A DNA stretch of 64,000 nt from assembly GCF_019050325.1 (NCBI RefSeq), contig NZ_VOMB01000027.1:1-64000 (forward strand). Reading direction: 5' to 3'. Position numbers and translations under genes: made by a program. Origin of the DNA: [Mycobacterium] fortunisiensis. Its GTDB lineage: Bacteria; Actinomycetota; Actinomycetes; Mycobacteriales; Mycobacteriaceae. Shown here in pieces: positions 7,415-15,140 of the stretch; the stretch's first letter is position 1; every line of letters begins with the position of its first letter. The notes under the pieces are model-generated. The model was not told the origin of the DNA. It saw only the letters and a program-made list of their open reading frames with translations, and ran no database searches.

Positions 7415-9941
7415 CGATCAGGGTTCCGATTGCATCGACGACGTGGCGGCGGTCGTCGCCGTGGTCGAGTAACGCATCCTCACCATTGGGTCGGCGCAAC
7501 GTGATATCGACTTGGGCTGCGGCGCGCGCCTTCCGCAGTGTGATGGAGGCGTCCTCGATCAGCGCGCGCTGTTCCGGGCTAGCGTGTGTGAGCTTGTCCT
7601 CCTCGACGCGGATACGCTGTTGGAGCGCCTGGATTTCTTCATCGCTGGGGCGGGCATCACGTTTGGCCCATTCCGCAGCACCGTCGAAAGCGTCGACACG
7701 AGCACGTGCGGCTTTCAGATCAAGCAAGCGTCGACGCATCTCCGGAAGATACGACGGGTCACTGCTGAACGATGCACATCCGAAGCAGCGGTGCCGGATT
7801 GGACACCCGTGGCCTTCTGCCGTCACATTCTGTGGGTTAGAGCACTTTCCGAACGGCACCGCGATAGTCGCTCGTTCGTTAGCGAGTCGCTGACTGTGCG
7901 TCATCGACCCGCTCACCAAGTGCTCACCCGAGATCACAAGATTGCCGACGAATTCAGCGGCCTCACGTCGACGCTTCTGCGGGATTCGGTAGTAACCCAT
8001 TGTTGTGGAGATTTTCTCGTGACCCATGAGCTCCATCAGGACATCGGGCGAGGTACCAGCGTCGGCATGCCGCTGGGCGTAGGTGTGGCGAAACGAATAG
8101 CCAGAGATCGAGGACCGCTCGAATGGCAGCGGTGTTCCGTCTTCATCAATCTCGTCGGAGTCAAGGCGAGGCAGCGAATCAACCCACGTTCGCAGGGCGC
8201 CGGTGAAGGTCGACGAGTCGATCGGGTGGTATCCATGTGGGTTCATCGTCGGCCGTGGAAACAACCGCAATTGTTCTAGGGCAGTGTGTGGATAGCGGCT
8301 ACGTACGTGCAGCTGTTGTTTACGTACGGTATCTACAACGACGCTAAGCACCGGTAGCTTGCGCTCCTGACCCGCTGTCACCTTGGTTTCGGTGTAAATC
8401 AGAAAAGGCCCCCCCGCGGACGTTGTGTCGATGCAGTCGTACTTCAGCGATGTCAATTCGCCTGGGCGTCGTCCCGTTTCGGCAGCAAGGCGCACCAGCG
8501 GTGGCACCTGCTCATTCAGCGCAGTTAGGGCTGCCATGGCTTCAACGGTGAACAGTTGGCGCACGATGGACAACGGAAGAGCGTCGCCGACGTCGTCTCG
8601 AAACTGCGGCCGGGGGCGTCGGACCAGTAGGTCATCAGTAAGCATGAATGATCCCGCGAACCGATCCATACGACCCGTTTCACGCCCGTACCGCAGGATC
8701 CGCTGTACCGCCAGGAGACAACCTGCCTGGAGGCCAGCGGTCCACGGCACTGGTCGTATCAGGTTGCGGTGCCGGTTGGCACCTTGCTCGACAAGGGAGG
8801 CCAACGACGCTGCATAGCCGGTGACCGTTGACCTGTCGAGGACTGCGATGTCGTCACCGCCGCCAGAAACGTTGGCGCGCAGGTACTCCGAGAAGTAGCC
8901 GATCTCGTTGACCAAGTGGCCGAACTTGGCGAAGTTGCCGTACCGGTTGAGGTTGTCCCAACACCAGGCCTGGGTAATGTCGCGGAGCCAATCCTGCGAG
9001 AGATCGCGGAAGTCCACCTGTCCCGTCTTGCCGAAGACAACGCCTGGCCAGACATCGGTGTGACGGAAATCTTCAGGGGTGCGGTCGCCGTATTCGACGG
9101 TAACCAAGATCGTATTCAGGATGTGGTTGGACGTGCGCGTCCACGTCTTGGGCAACTCAGCGCCACGTACCTCCAGCAGATCTGTTGGCTGCAGATACCG
9201 GACCCAGTCGACAAGGCGCTGCAGATGATCAAGTCGCGTTCGCGAACCACGCCGAGACCGAGTAAACACGCCAAACAGGATCTGCCGCACCACGGACTGA
9301 TGAAGTCCCGCGAACGCAACTCGGCGGCTATCGGCGACAGGCTTCTCCGTCCGGCACCAATCGTCCAAGCTCGCCCCAGAAGTCGCTCGCCTGAACGTGC
9401 GCCATCGGTTGTGGTGAGCCCTGCAAAGCCTCTCGCCGGGAAGATGCGCGCGCCGATCGCATGAGGCAACTCGGCATGGTCCAAGGCTTGGTAGTGGGCT
9501 GAGTTCCGCGATGACGGCGGCTCGTTCGCGGTTACTTCTGCCGACCTTGTACGAATGCGGGCCGCACAGGCCCTTACTCTGGGCGTCGCGGCCGCATCTG
9601 ACACCGTTGCGGATAACCAGACACGGCGTGAGGTCTTGTTGAACGCGGTTTCGTTTGGGTGCCTGCCGATCGAAGTCCGCTCTTTCCGGCCGCCCAGCTT
9701 TGTACCACGCCGCCGAACAGCCCTCGCAGAGGCCATTATTCTTCAGCCCCCAGGCGGGTCGATCACATGTATCCACAGCACAGTCTTTCCAGCCCAAGGT
9801 TTCGTGGGTGGCTGGAGGCCGCAGTTGGAGGAGATCATCACTCCAGCCCGCCGAGTGCAGCCACTGATCGAAGGCACTGACCGATGGATCCTCGTCACTT
9901 TCCGGTGACAGCAGAACCAGTGCTCCACGGATGCCCTTCAT
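7407..9941 (-). CDS. tnpB: Tn554-type tyrosine recombinase TnpB with N-terminal Cys/His knuckles
   Basis: This 844-aa protein is a large site-specific recombinase acting with TnpA. The C-terminal catalytic part shows an Arg in ETGRRPGEL, HTYAQRH preceded by SFR (the R-H box), LMGHEKISTTMGYY with the His and likely nucleophilic Tyr, and the Cys-rich tail CPIRHRCFGCASF seen in TnpB proteins. The first 180 residues hold three putative zinc knuckles: Cys54/59/72/75, Cys107/116/126 with His129, and Cys156/161/173 with His176. TnpB of the second element lacks these. The start ATG overlaps the tnpA stop (ATGA), so translation is coupled. Confidence 0.9.
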   Translation of the reverse strand: MKGIRGALVLLSPESDEDPSVSAFDQWLHSAGWSDDLLQLRPPATHETLGWKDCAVDTCDRPAWGLKNNGLCEGCSAAWYKAGRPERADFDRQAPKRNRVQQDLTPCLVIRNGVRCGRDAQSKGLCGPHSYKVGRSNRERAAVIAELSPLPSLGPCRVASCDRRAHLPGERLCRAHHNRWRTFRRATSGASLDDWCRTEKPVADSRRVAFAGLHQSVVRQILFGVFTRSRRGSRTRLDHLQRLVDWVRYLQPTDLLEVRGAELPKTWTRTSNHILNTILVTVEYGDRTPEDFRHTDVWPGVVFGKTGQVDFRDLSQDWLRDITQAWCWDNLNRYGNFAKFGHLVNEIGYFSEYLRANVSGGGDDIAVLDRSTVTGYAASLASLVEQGANRHRNLIRPVPWTAGLQAGCLLAVQRILRYGRETGRMDRFAGSFMLTDDLLVRRPRPQFRDDVGDALPLSIVRQLFTVEAMAALTALNEQVPPLVRLAAETGRRPGELTSLKYDCIDTTSAGGPFLIYTETKVTAGQERKLPVLSVVVDTVRKQQLHVRSRYPHTALEQLRLFPRPTMNPHGYHPIDSSTFTGALRTWVDSLPRLDSDEIDEDGTPLPFERSSISGYSFRHTYAQRHADAGTSPDVLMELMGHEKISTTMGYYRIPQKRRREAAEFVGNLVISGEHLVSGSMTHSQRLANERATIAVPFGKCSNPQNVTAEGHGCPIRHRCFGCASFSSDPSYLPEMRRRLLDLKAARARVDAFDGAAEWAKRDARPSDEEIQALQQRIRVEEDKLTHASPEQRALIEDASITLRKARAAAQVDITLRRPNGEDALLDHGDDRRHVVDAIGTLIDD

Positions 9942-11095
9942 CAGCTTCCTCGGGTCTCAAGGTGACGCGATAGTGCCCCTGCCTCGACCGCTTGTCGCTG
10001 TCGCAGCACATCTGGGTGCAGATAGATCTGGGTGGATTGAAGGCTGGAGTGTCCGAGCAACTCTGCGACGACATCGATCGTCGTGACTTGAGCGGCACCG
10101 GTTCCGAATGTGTGCCGCAACATGTGGGGCGTAACTGCCTGCCCGGCGCGTCGGCTCAACCTGGTGAATAATTCGTTGGCGGCGTGCAGCTTCATCGGTT
10201 CGCCCAACGGCTGGCGATACAGGTTGACGAAGACGTAGTCCGATTCGCGGGCCTGCTGACATACGTCCCGCTCGATGCGGTAGAGCTCATAGAGTCTCAC
10301 CAGACCTGAGGTGACCGGCACGACGCGCGGCTTGCCGTTCTTGACCCTGGCCTGATTGCTGTTGATGCGGGGCTCGACATGAAGGTGCGGACCATCGACC
10401 TGGCAGCCCAGCGATGTAGAACTGGGCAGAAAATGCATATCCGAGAGTCGCAGCCCCAGCGCCTCTCCGCGTCGGACACCGGTGGTAGACAGCATCGCAA
10501 CCAACAAGACATCTCGCGGATTGCCGCATTCCGCCAAGATCATCTTCACAACATCGACAGGCGCGTCGCGTCGGCCGGCACGTTGAGGCCGCAGACGATG
10601 CCTCCGCCGAAGGATCACCGAAGTGGATAGATGGTGCCGTCGATCGCTGGGACCAAGATCTCGCACCGGCATCATTTCAAACAGCTGACGAAGCTTCGAC
10701 TCATCCCACATACCCTCTGCCGCAGCGAATTTGAACAATTCACACACGGCGTAGGTAATCAGATTGATTCGGTTATCAGCCCGCACGGGGGCATGTCCCG
10801 GTCCCGCCCACACCTGTTTCGAAGGATGCGGATGCCGCGGAGACGGCGCGATCCTCAACCAGATTTGGAACGCGGTGATATCCGGGTCGGCCCAACTAAT
10901 CGACCTGGTCTCACAGAACCGGTAGTACAACGCGAGGGACTCCGCATACTTCCGCGTTGTCGACTCAGCTCTACCCCGTGCGAACCGCATGAACTGAAGG
11001 AACCGGTCCGCTAACTCCACTACCCCGTAGTCACTATCGTCGACAACAGACCAGTAGGCACCCGCGTCGGTGTTGAACCAAAATGCCCTATGCAT
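9941..11095 (-). CDS. tnpA: Tn554-type tyrosine recombinase TnpA
   Basis: This 384-aa phage-integrase-family recombinase opens the tnp operon. An N-terminal SAM-like DNA-binding domain (about 25-130, with ESTTRKYAESLALY) is followed by the catalytic domain. The catalytic Arg is at 208 in TTGVRRGEALGL, the MLRHTFGTG box supplies His-Arg, and LLGHSSLQSTQIY gives the His and the Tyr nucleophile. The start codon lies about 150 bp from the junction with the pilin gene, as expected for a recombinase next to its own end. Family knowledge: TnpA and TnpB together catalyse site-specific transposition without target duplication. Confidence 0.92.
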   Translation of the reverse strand: MHRAFWFNTDAGAYWSVVDDSDYGVVELADRFLQFMRFARGRAESTTRKYAESLALYYRFCETRSISWADPDITAFQIWLRIAPSPRHPHPSKQVWAGPGHAPVRADNRINLITYAVCELFKFAAAEGMWDESKLRQLFEMMPVRDLGPSDRRHHLSTSVILRRRHRLRPQRAGRRDAPVDVVKMILAECGNPRDVLLVAMLSTTGVRRGEALGLRLSDMHFLPSSTSLGCQVDGPHLHVEPRINSNQARVKNGKPRVVPVTSGLVRLYELYRIERDVCQQARESDYVFVNLYRQPLGEPMKLHAANELFTRLSRRAGQAVTPHMLRHTFGTGAAQVTTIDVVAELLGHSSLQSTQIYLHPDVLRQRQAVEAGALSRHLETRGS

Positions 11096-11237
11096 TGCAG
11101 CCCCACGCTAGCCCGCGCCCACCGACGGGAGCATGGGACACGCCGGTGAACAACCTGTCGAGGGCATGATCCACCAGTCGCACTGCATAGGCCCTTCGGA
11201 CAGCTTGCGAGTGCGTGAGATACCGATCCAGACACCC

Positions 11238-11381
11238 CTAGGAAACGACCGTGTACAAGATCGCGCCGAACGCCGCGGCCGCGATGGTGCCGATCGCGTA
11301 TTCGACGGTCGACATACCCGACTCGTCGACCACCAACAACGTGGCGCGGGCATTCATCCGCCCAACCATGTTTCCTGCCAT
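11238..11381 (-). pseudogene. Flp/Tad-type pilin (Rv3656c-like), truncated by element 1
   Basis: The frame starts at 11381 behind an AGGAAAG site and reads through the conserved pilin core GMSTVEYAIGTIAAAAFGAI to LYTVV. It then becomes Ser-stop at the junction with element 1. Mycobacterial pilins of this family continue for about 20 more residues after TVV (a GDSIV-type tail). The hydrophobic helix and the G/E processing region are present, but the C-terminus is lost. Sequence matching the family stops at about 11245. It lies downstream of tadC with a 27-bp gap, at the expected place in the tad operon. Confidence 0.8.
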
Positions 11382-11408
11382 GCTCTTTCCTTTCTTCCCC
11401 AGGTGTAC

Positions 11409-11978
11409 TCACAACAGTCCTGAACCCAGCACGTCGCCAGCGAGGCCCGCGACCACGGGAACGACTCCCAGACAGACGAACGCCGGCAGGTAGCACACCC
11501 CCAGCGGCCCGGCCACCAACACCGAGGCACGTTCGGCGAGCGCATCCGCCGCCGTCGTGGCGTCGTGGCGGGTCTGTGCGGCCAGGTCGGCCACGCCACC
11601 GGCCAACGCGCTGCCCGACACCGCGGACCGCCGCGCCAGCCGCAACAGCGCCTCGGCGCTTTTGTCCCGTGACGCAATCTCGTTGGACCAGGCCCGATCC
11701 GGGTCCGCCCCGAGTGCCAGCAGCTCGGCTGCTCGACGCAGCAGCGGGGCCAGCGCCGGCGGTGCGGACGACGCCACCGCGGCGGCCGCGGTCGATACCG
11801 CCATCCCGGCCGCCAGGCAGGCGGCAAGCAGATCGAACGTGGAGGCCGCGGCGAGGGGATCGTCGGCCGGCGGCCGCAACCTGCTCACCGGCGTGGTCCG
11901 GACCGGTCGGACCCGCATCCGTACCGGATCGGGGGCAACCAGCAGTGCTGTCGCGAGAAGCAGTGCTGCCCAGCTCAT
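11409..11978 (-). CDS. tadC: TadC-like type II secretion F family membrane protein (Rv3657c-like)
   Basis: This 189-aa inner-membrane protein is the expected second platform protein of a Tad/Flp pilus machine. It has an N-terminal hydrophobic stretch (SWAALLLATALLVA), a cytoplasmic helical region with FDLLAACLAAGM, RAAELLALG and ALAGGVADLA elements typical of T2SF domains, and a C-terminal membrane segment (GVCYLPAFVCLGVVPVVAGL). The ATG at 11978 overlaps the tadB stop (ATGA). The gene is intact, but the tadA ATPase upstream and the pilin downstream are both interrupted, so it probably has no working partners. Confidence 0.8.
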   Translation of the reverse strand: MSWAALLLATALLVAPDPVRMRVRPVRTTPVSRLRPPADDPLAAASTFDLLAACLAAGMAVSTAAAAVASSAPPALAPLLRRAAELLALGADPDRAWSNEIASRDKSAEALLRLARRSAVSGSALAGGVADLAAQTRHDATTAADALAERASVLVAGPLGVCYLPAFVCLGVVPVVAGLAGDVLGSGLL

Positions 11979-12760
11979 CTCAGCACCCGATCGGTGATCC
12001 GGTCCGACCACAGCAGACCGGCGCAGGCCAGCAGTACGCCGATGATCAACAGCCAGCCACCCGCCCCCGGCCCACACAGGAAGCGCACGGGCTCAGCGCC
12101 GATCAGCTGCCCCAGGGCAACGCCTGCCACCGGTAGCCCGGCCAGCACCGCTGCCGTCGCCCGGGGCCCGGCCATGGCCGCCTCGACGTGCGCGGAGAAG
12201 TGTTCGCGCTCGACGATGTCGCGCTGCGCGGTGCGCATCAGGGCCGTGATCGACAGTCCGTGGGTGTGGGCCAGGCGCCAACACAGCGCGAGCCGGTGCC
12301 AATGCGTCGGCAGCCGCGACTCGGCCGAGACGTCCGCCAAACCCGCTGCCACATCGGCACCCAACCGCGCTCTGGCGGCGACGGCGCCCAGGTGACGGCC
12401 CACCTGGCCGGATACTTCGGCCGCCGCCGTGCCGAAGGCGGTGACCGGATGCGCTCCGGTGCGGAGCTCACCGACCAAGACCTCCAGAGCAGCCTGCAGT
12501 GCGGCGGCCTCGCGCTGTCGCTGTTGCCGGGATGCGCGGCGCCTCAGCCGCACGGTCACGGTGGCGGCCGCCATCGTGGTTGCCAGCGCGGTCGGCAGTG
12601 AGATCGACCACGCCAGAACGACTCCCAGTGCGGCCAGCAGCGCGCCAAAGCGAAATCGGCGTGGCGCCGGGGCACGCGTCCGCCGCAACGCTGCGGCCCG
12701 TCGCGGCGTGACCGGCCAGAGCAGAAGTGCGGCCGCCAACGCCAGTGCGCTCGCGGTCAT
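11975..12760 (-). CDS. tadB: TadB-like type II secretion F family membrane protein (Rv3658c-like)
   Basis: This 261-aa platform protein has N-terminal membrane helices (residues 1-20 and about 40-65), a T2SF cytoplasmic domain (about 80-195, with ALEVLVGELRTGAHPVTAF) and two C-terminal membrane helices. The start ATG overlaps the tadA stop in an ATGA, so it was normally coupled to tadA. With tadA split by element 2, the native operon promoter is now about 12 kb away; expression would depend on readthrough or on a promoter at the element end. Confidence 0.82.
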   Translation of the reverse strand: MTASALALAAALLLWPVTPRRAAALRRTRAPAPRRFRFGALLAALGVVLAWSISLPTALATTMAAATVTVRLRRRASRQQRQREAAALQAALEVLVGELRTGAHPVTAFGTAAAEVSGQVGRHLGAVAARARLGADVAAGLADVSAESRLPTHWHRLALCWRLAHTHGLSITALMRTAQRDIVEREHFSAHVEAAMAGPRATAAVLAGLPVAGVALGQLIGAEPVRFLCGPGAGGWLLIIGVLLACAGLLWSDRITDRVLR

Positions 12761-12937
12761 GACGGCGCCCGCCGTTCGATCAAGCTGGTGAGAGCCTCAG
12801 CGCCACAGCCCATCCCGGTGTCGGCGTGCCAGGCCGTCACCACCTCAAGCTCGCCGCGCCCGCCGCGCCGCAGCACTGCAATCTCGGCGAGCCTGCGCCG
12901 TCCGCTGCTGTCGCGGCCCACGTGCAGCAGCACCTGC
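12757..12937 (-). pseudogene. tadA: tadA 3' fragment (last 60 codons)
   Basis: Read on the minus strand this segment encodes QVLLHVGRDSSGRRRLAEI, a Trp-His motif and a stop overlapping tadB. It is the missing C-terminus of the CpaF/TadA ATPase whose 5' part ends at 24802. Joining 24802 to 12937 restores the frame exactly (LAAAV then QVLLHV), matching the mycobacterial Rv3659c family. This fragment has no start of its own. Confidence 0.88.
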
Positions 12938-12942
12938 GCTCG

Positions 12943-12952
12943 TTATCAGTAG
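12943..12952. repeat. Left terminal repeat of element 2
   Basis: TTATCAGTAG lies 5 bp inside the left edge. It matches, in inverted orientation and with one mismatch, CTACAGATAA at the right edge. It overlaps a 12-bp perfect palindrome, GTAGTTAACTAC (12949-12960). It is probably a recombinase core-binding site. Confidence 0.6.
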
Positions 12953-12983
12953 TTAACTACACAATGTGGGCGCACAATGCGTG

Positions 12984-13013
12984 TTGACCTGCGTATTTAT
13001 CGTCGGGTACATG
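12984..13013 (+). promoter_or_regulatory. Putative promoter of the element 2 left operon
   Basis: TTGACC (12984-12989) and TACATG (13008-13013) are spaced 18 bp apart, a plausible sigma-70-type promoter reading into the gene at 13108. The -10 region lies in the palindrome GTACATGTAC (13007-13016), and CACAATG is repeated just upstream; both could be operator elements. Confidence 0.45.
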
Positions 13014-13107
13014 TACTCTAAGAGTGTGCGTAGCAATATCAACCCTCTCGCCACGCCGATGCGGCGTGTTGCTTGCGCTCTCTGTTTTTGTGTGCGAAAT
13101 TCGCCGT

Positions 13108-13818
13108 GTGAACCTACAAGAGCGGTTGCGCAAGGCGGTGTCGGATCATGGGCCGTCGTTGGCGACTCTGCGTTACGACTTGGAGGTGGTGATCCCCAAG
13201 GTTGGCCAGATGTGGCAGCCGTTGTTCGAGGATCCGTTGGATATTCATGGTCAGGCGTTTTGTACGTGTGTGCGCCAGATGGTGTTGAGGATGCGCGAGC
13301 TTCGCAAGCCGATCCCTGGGGACACGTTGTTGACTTCTCGTGGCAGTGGGTTGTCGGTGCAGATCGCCGATTCGCGGGGGATGGATTTTCGTGCGCGACG
13401 GTGGCCGTCGAAGGTGTTGCACGGGGAGCGAGTTCGGGTGGTGACGCATCCGACGGGCGGCGATCTTCGGGTGCTGCGGCCGCCGAAGGCTCAGGTCGAC
13501 GAGCAGATGTTGTTGGACGAGGACGAGCCGGCGCAGTTGTTTCCGTCGCCGATTGTGACTCCGGCCGGTACACCGGATATCTTCGCCCTGTGGTGGCCGA
13601 CCGACGATGGGTGGGGATTGTCGGAGGCGGTGTTGGCGTTCGTGGTGGATGTGGACAATGCGTCGCGGGTGCAGATTTTGGCAACCGAGCCGCTGCCTCC
13701 AGTCACCGACTCTCCGCTGGTGACTCCGTCGGCGCAGGGTCAGGGGCCCAGGGACGACTTCGGCGAGTACGAGCCGCCGGCGCTGGGGACGGGCGAGGAT
13801 CCCGAGGAGCCGGCTTAA
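13108..13818 (+). CDS. Hypothetical protein, first gene of element 2
   Basis: I do not recognise the family. From the GTG at 13108 (VNLQERLRKAVSDHGP) it is 236 aa. The first 90 residues look helical, with Cys residues in a CTCVRQMVLRMREL segment. The middle has short beta-rich motifs (SVQIADSRGMDF, ERVRVVTHP), and the last 50 residues are Pro/Glu/Asp-rich and probably disordered. There is no signal peptide or membrane helix. It is followed 61 bp later by the XRE-ImmA gene. Such partners are often antitoxin- or immunity-like substrates of ImmA proteases; that is only a possibility here. Confidence 0.6.
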   Translation: MNLQERLRKAVSDHGPSLATLRYDLEVVIPKVGQMWQPLFEDPLDIHGQAFCTCVRQMVLRMRELRKPIPGDTLLTSRGSGLSVQIADSRGMDFRARRWPSKVLHGERVRVVTHPTGGDLRVLRPPKAQVDEQMLLDEDEPAQLFPSPIVTPAGTPDIFALWWPTDDGWGLSEAVLAFVVDVDNASRVQILATEPLPPVTDSPLVTPSAQGQGPRDDFGEYEPPALGTGEDPEEPA

Positions 13819-13879
13819 GGGGTCGTGGTGTCGGGGGTCGATGCGAATGTCGGCGGGTGGCTGTTGAATCGAGGTCGCA

Positions 13880-15124
13880 ATGACGACGACCGTGGACGTG
13901 TATGGGTTGCGGGTCAACCAGGCCCGGGTCATGCGCGCGATGACTGCCACTGCGGTGATGGAAGCGTTGGGCTGGAAGCATTCTCGGCTGAACCGGTTGG
14001 AGAAGTCGACCACGACGGCGTTGCCGATCAAGGATTTCGACCGGCTGGTGGCGGTGTTGCGGTTCCCGGCGAAATTTTTCACCACCGCTCCGACGTCGCG
14101 GGTGCACCAGTCGGATCTGTTGTTCCGTGCGCCGCGGTCGATCACGGCGACCGAGCGGGAGTATTTGGCGCAGTTCGCGGCATTGGCTGGGGAGTTTCTC
14201 GACGAGCTCAATGGCCGCACTCAGTTACCTGCGGTGAAGTTGCCGATACTTCCGATCGACACCGCAGTGACCCAGGCCGCTGCGGCGGTGCGTGCCAGTT
14301 GGGGGTTGGAGCACGATCAGCCGATCGAGTACCTGACGCATGAGATCGAGCGCAGCGGTGTGGTGGTCGTGGTGCGCCGCTTGCTGACCTCCTCGTCACG
14401 GCGGATCCTGGGTGACGGGGATTCCACCGGCAAGATCGACAAGCATTTGGGTTATTCGGTGCGTGTCGGGGAGTTCAATACCCGGCCGTTGATCGTTGTG
14501 CGGCAATCGAATTCGTGGGAACGGACCCGCTGGACGCTGGCTCATGAGGTGGGTCATCTGGTGTTGCATGCCTCGGGCAGCGTCACCGAGGCCTGCGAGG
14601 AGCAGGCGTCGCAGTTCGCCTCGGAGTTGTTGGCGCCGGCGGCGGTGCTGGCCAAGGACGTGTCGCGGGCTCCGTCGCTGGCGGAGTTGTTGCCGGTGAA
14701 AGCAAAGTGGGGTGTGTCGCTGGGGGCGTTGATCAAGCATCTGCATACCTCGCAGTTGTTGACTGGGGCGCGGTTTGAGGCGTTGCGCCGCCAGCTCTAC
14801 ACCCGGGTCAATCCGGATACCGATACGACGTGGGGTCGGGTGGAGCCGGGCTGGAATGACCGTGAGGTGGAGCGGCCACGATTGATCAGCAAGTGGCTGG
14901 AGATGGCGTTTTCGGCGCGTTCGGCGGCGATGCTGGCCCCCTATGACTTGGTGTGGCCGCAGGATCTGCTGGAGGACTTCATGGCCGGGCAGCGGGCCGC
15001 CCCGGGCGCGGCGGCGGTGCGGGTGGCCGCCGGCAGCGGCAGAGCGACGGTCGGACCCGGGTCATCGGCGCCCAGTACGGGCAGCAATGTGATTCCGTTG
15101 CGGCAGCGAAGCCGGCGCGGCTAG
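13880..15124 (+). CDS. XRE helix-turn-helix / ImmA-IrrE (M78) metallopeptidase protein
   Basis: This 414-aa protein joins an N-terminal XRE-like DNA-binding region (about 8-65, with AVMEALGWKHSRLNRLEK) to an ImmA/IrrE peptidase domain. The zinc-protease motif is HEVGH at 222-226 in WTLAHEVGHLVLH, with a downstream acidic EEQASQFASELLAP helix that supplies the third metal ligand in this family. The C-terminal 60 residues are Gly/Ala/Ser-rich. Known ImmA proteins cleave repressors and so induce mobile elements; IrrE/DdrO does so after DNA damage. It lies 16 bp upstream of tnpA, so it may switch transposition; that is inference. Confidence 0.85.
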   Translation: MTTTVDVYGLRVNQARVMRAMTATAVMEALGWKHSRLNRLEKSTTTALPIKDFDRLVAVLRFPAKFFTTAPTSRVHQSDLLFRAPRSITATEREYLAQFAALAGEFLDELNGRTQLPAVKLPILPIDTAVTQAAAAVRASWGLEHDQPIEYLTHEIERSGVVVVVRRLLTSSSRRILGDGDSTGKIDKHLGYSVRVGEFNTRPLIVVRQSNSWERTRWTLAHEVGHLVLHASGSVTEACEEQASQFASELLAPAAVLAKDVSRAPSLAELLPVKAKWGVSLGALIKHLHTSQLLTGARFEALRRQLYTRVNPDTDTTWGRVEPGWNDREVERPRLISKWLEMAFSARSAAMLAPYDLVWPQDLLEDFMAGQRAAPGAAAVRVAAGSGRATVGPGSSAPSTGSNVIPLRQRSRRG

Positions 15125-15140
15125 AACACAAGGGGGGCCG

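Larger units (their letters stand above)
1..11244. mobile_element. Tn554-type element 1 (right part; left end outside window)
   Basis: This foreign segment ends at about 11244 inside the host Flp-type pilin gene, whose reading frame is intact up to that point and then runs into a stop. The tnpA-tnpB-tnpC operon (11095 to 6863, minus strand) lies next to that end, and the cargo lies on the far side of tnpC, as in Tn554. Cargo visible here: adenine methyltransferase, DUF262-HNH nuclease, TcmP, DUF5131, a Cys/His-motif protein, an XRE regulator and an IS3 remnant. The missing 3' part of the pilin gene is not seen in 1-11244, so the other boundary is presumably beyond the window. That all of 1-6862 belongs to the same element is inference. 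Confidence 0.7.
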
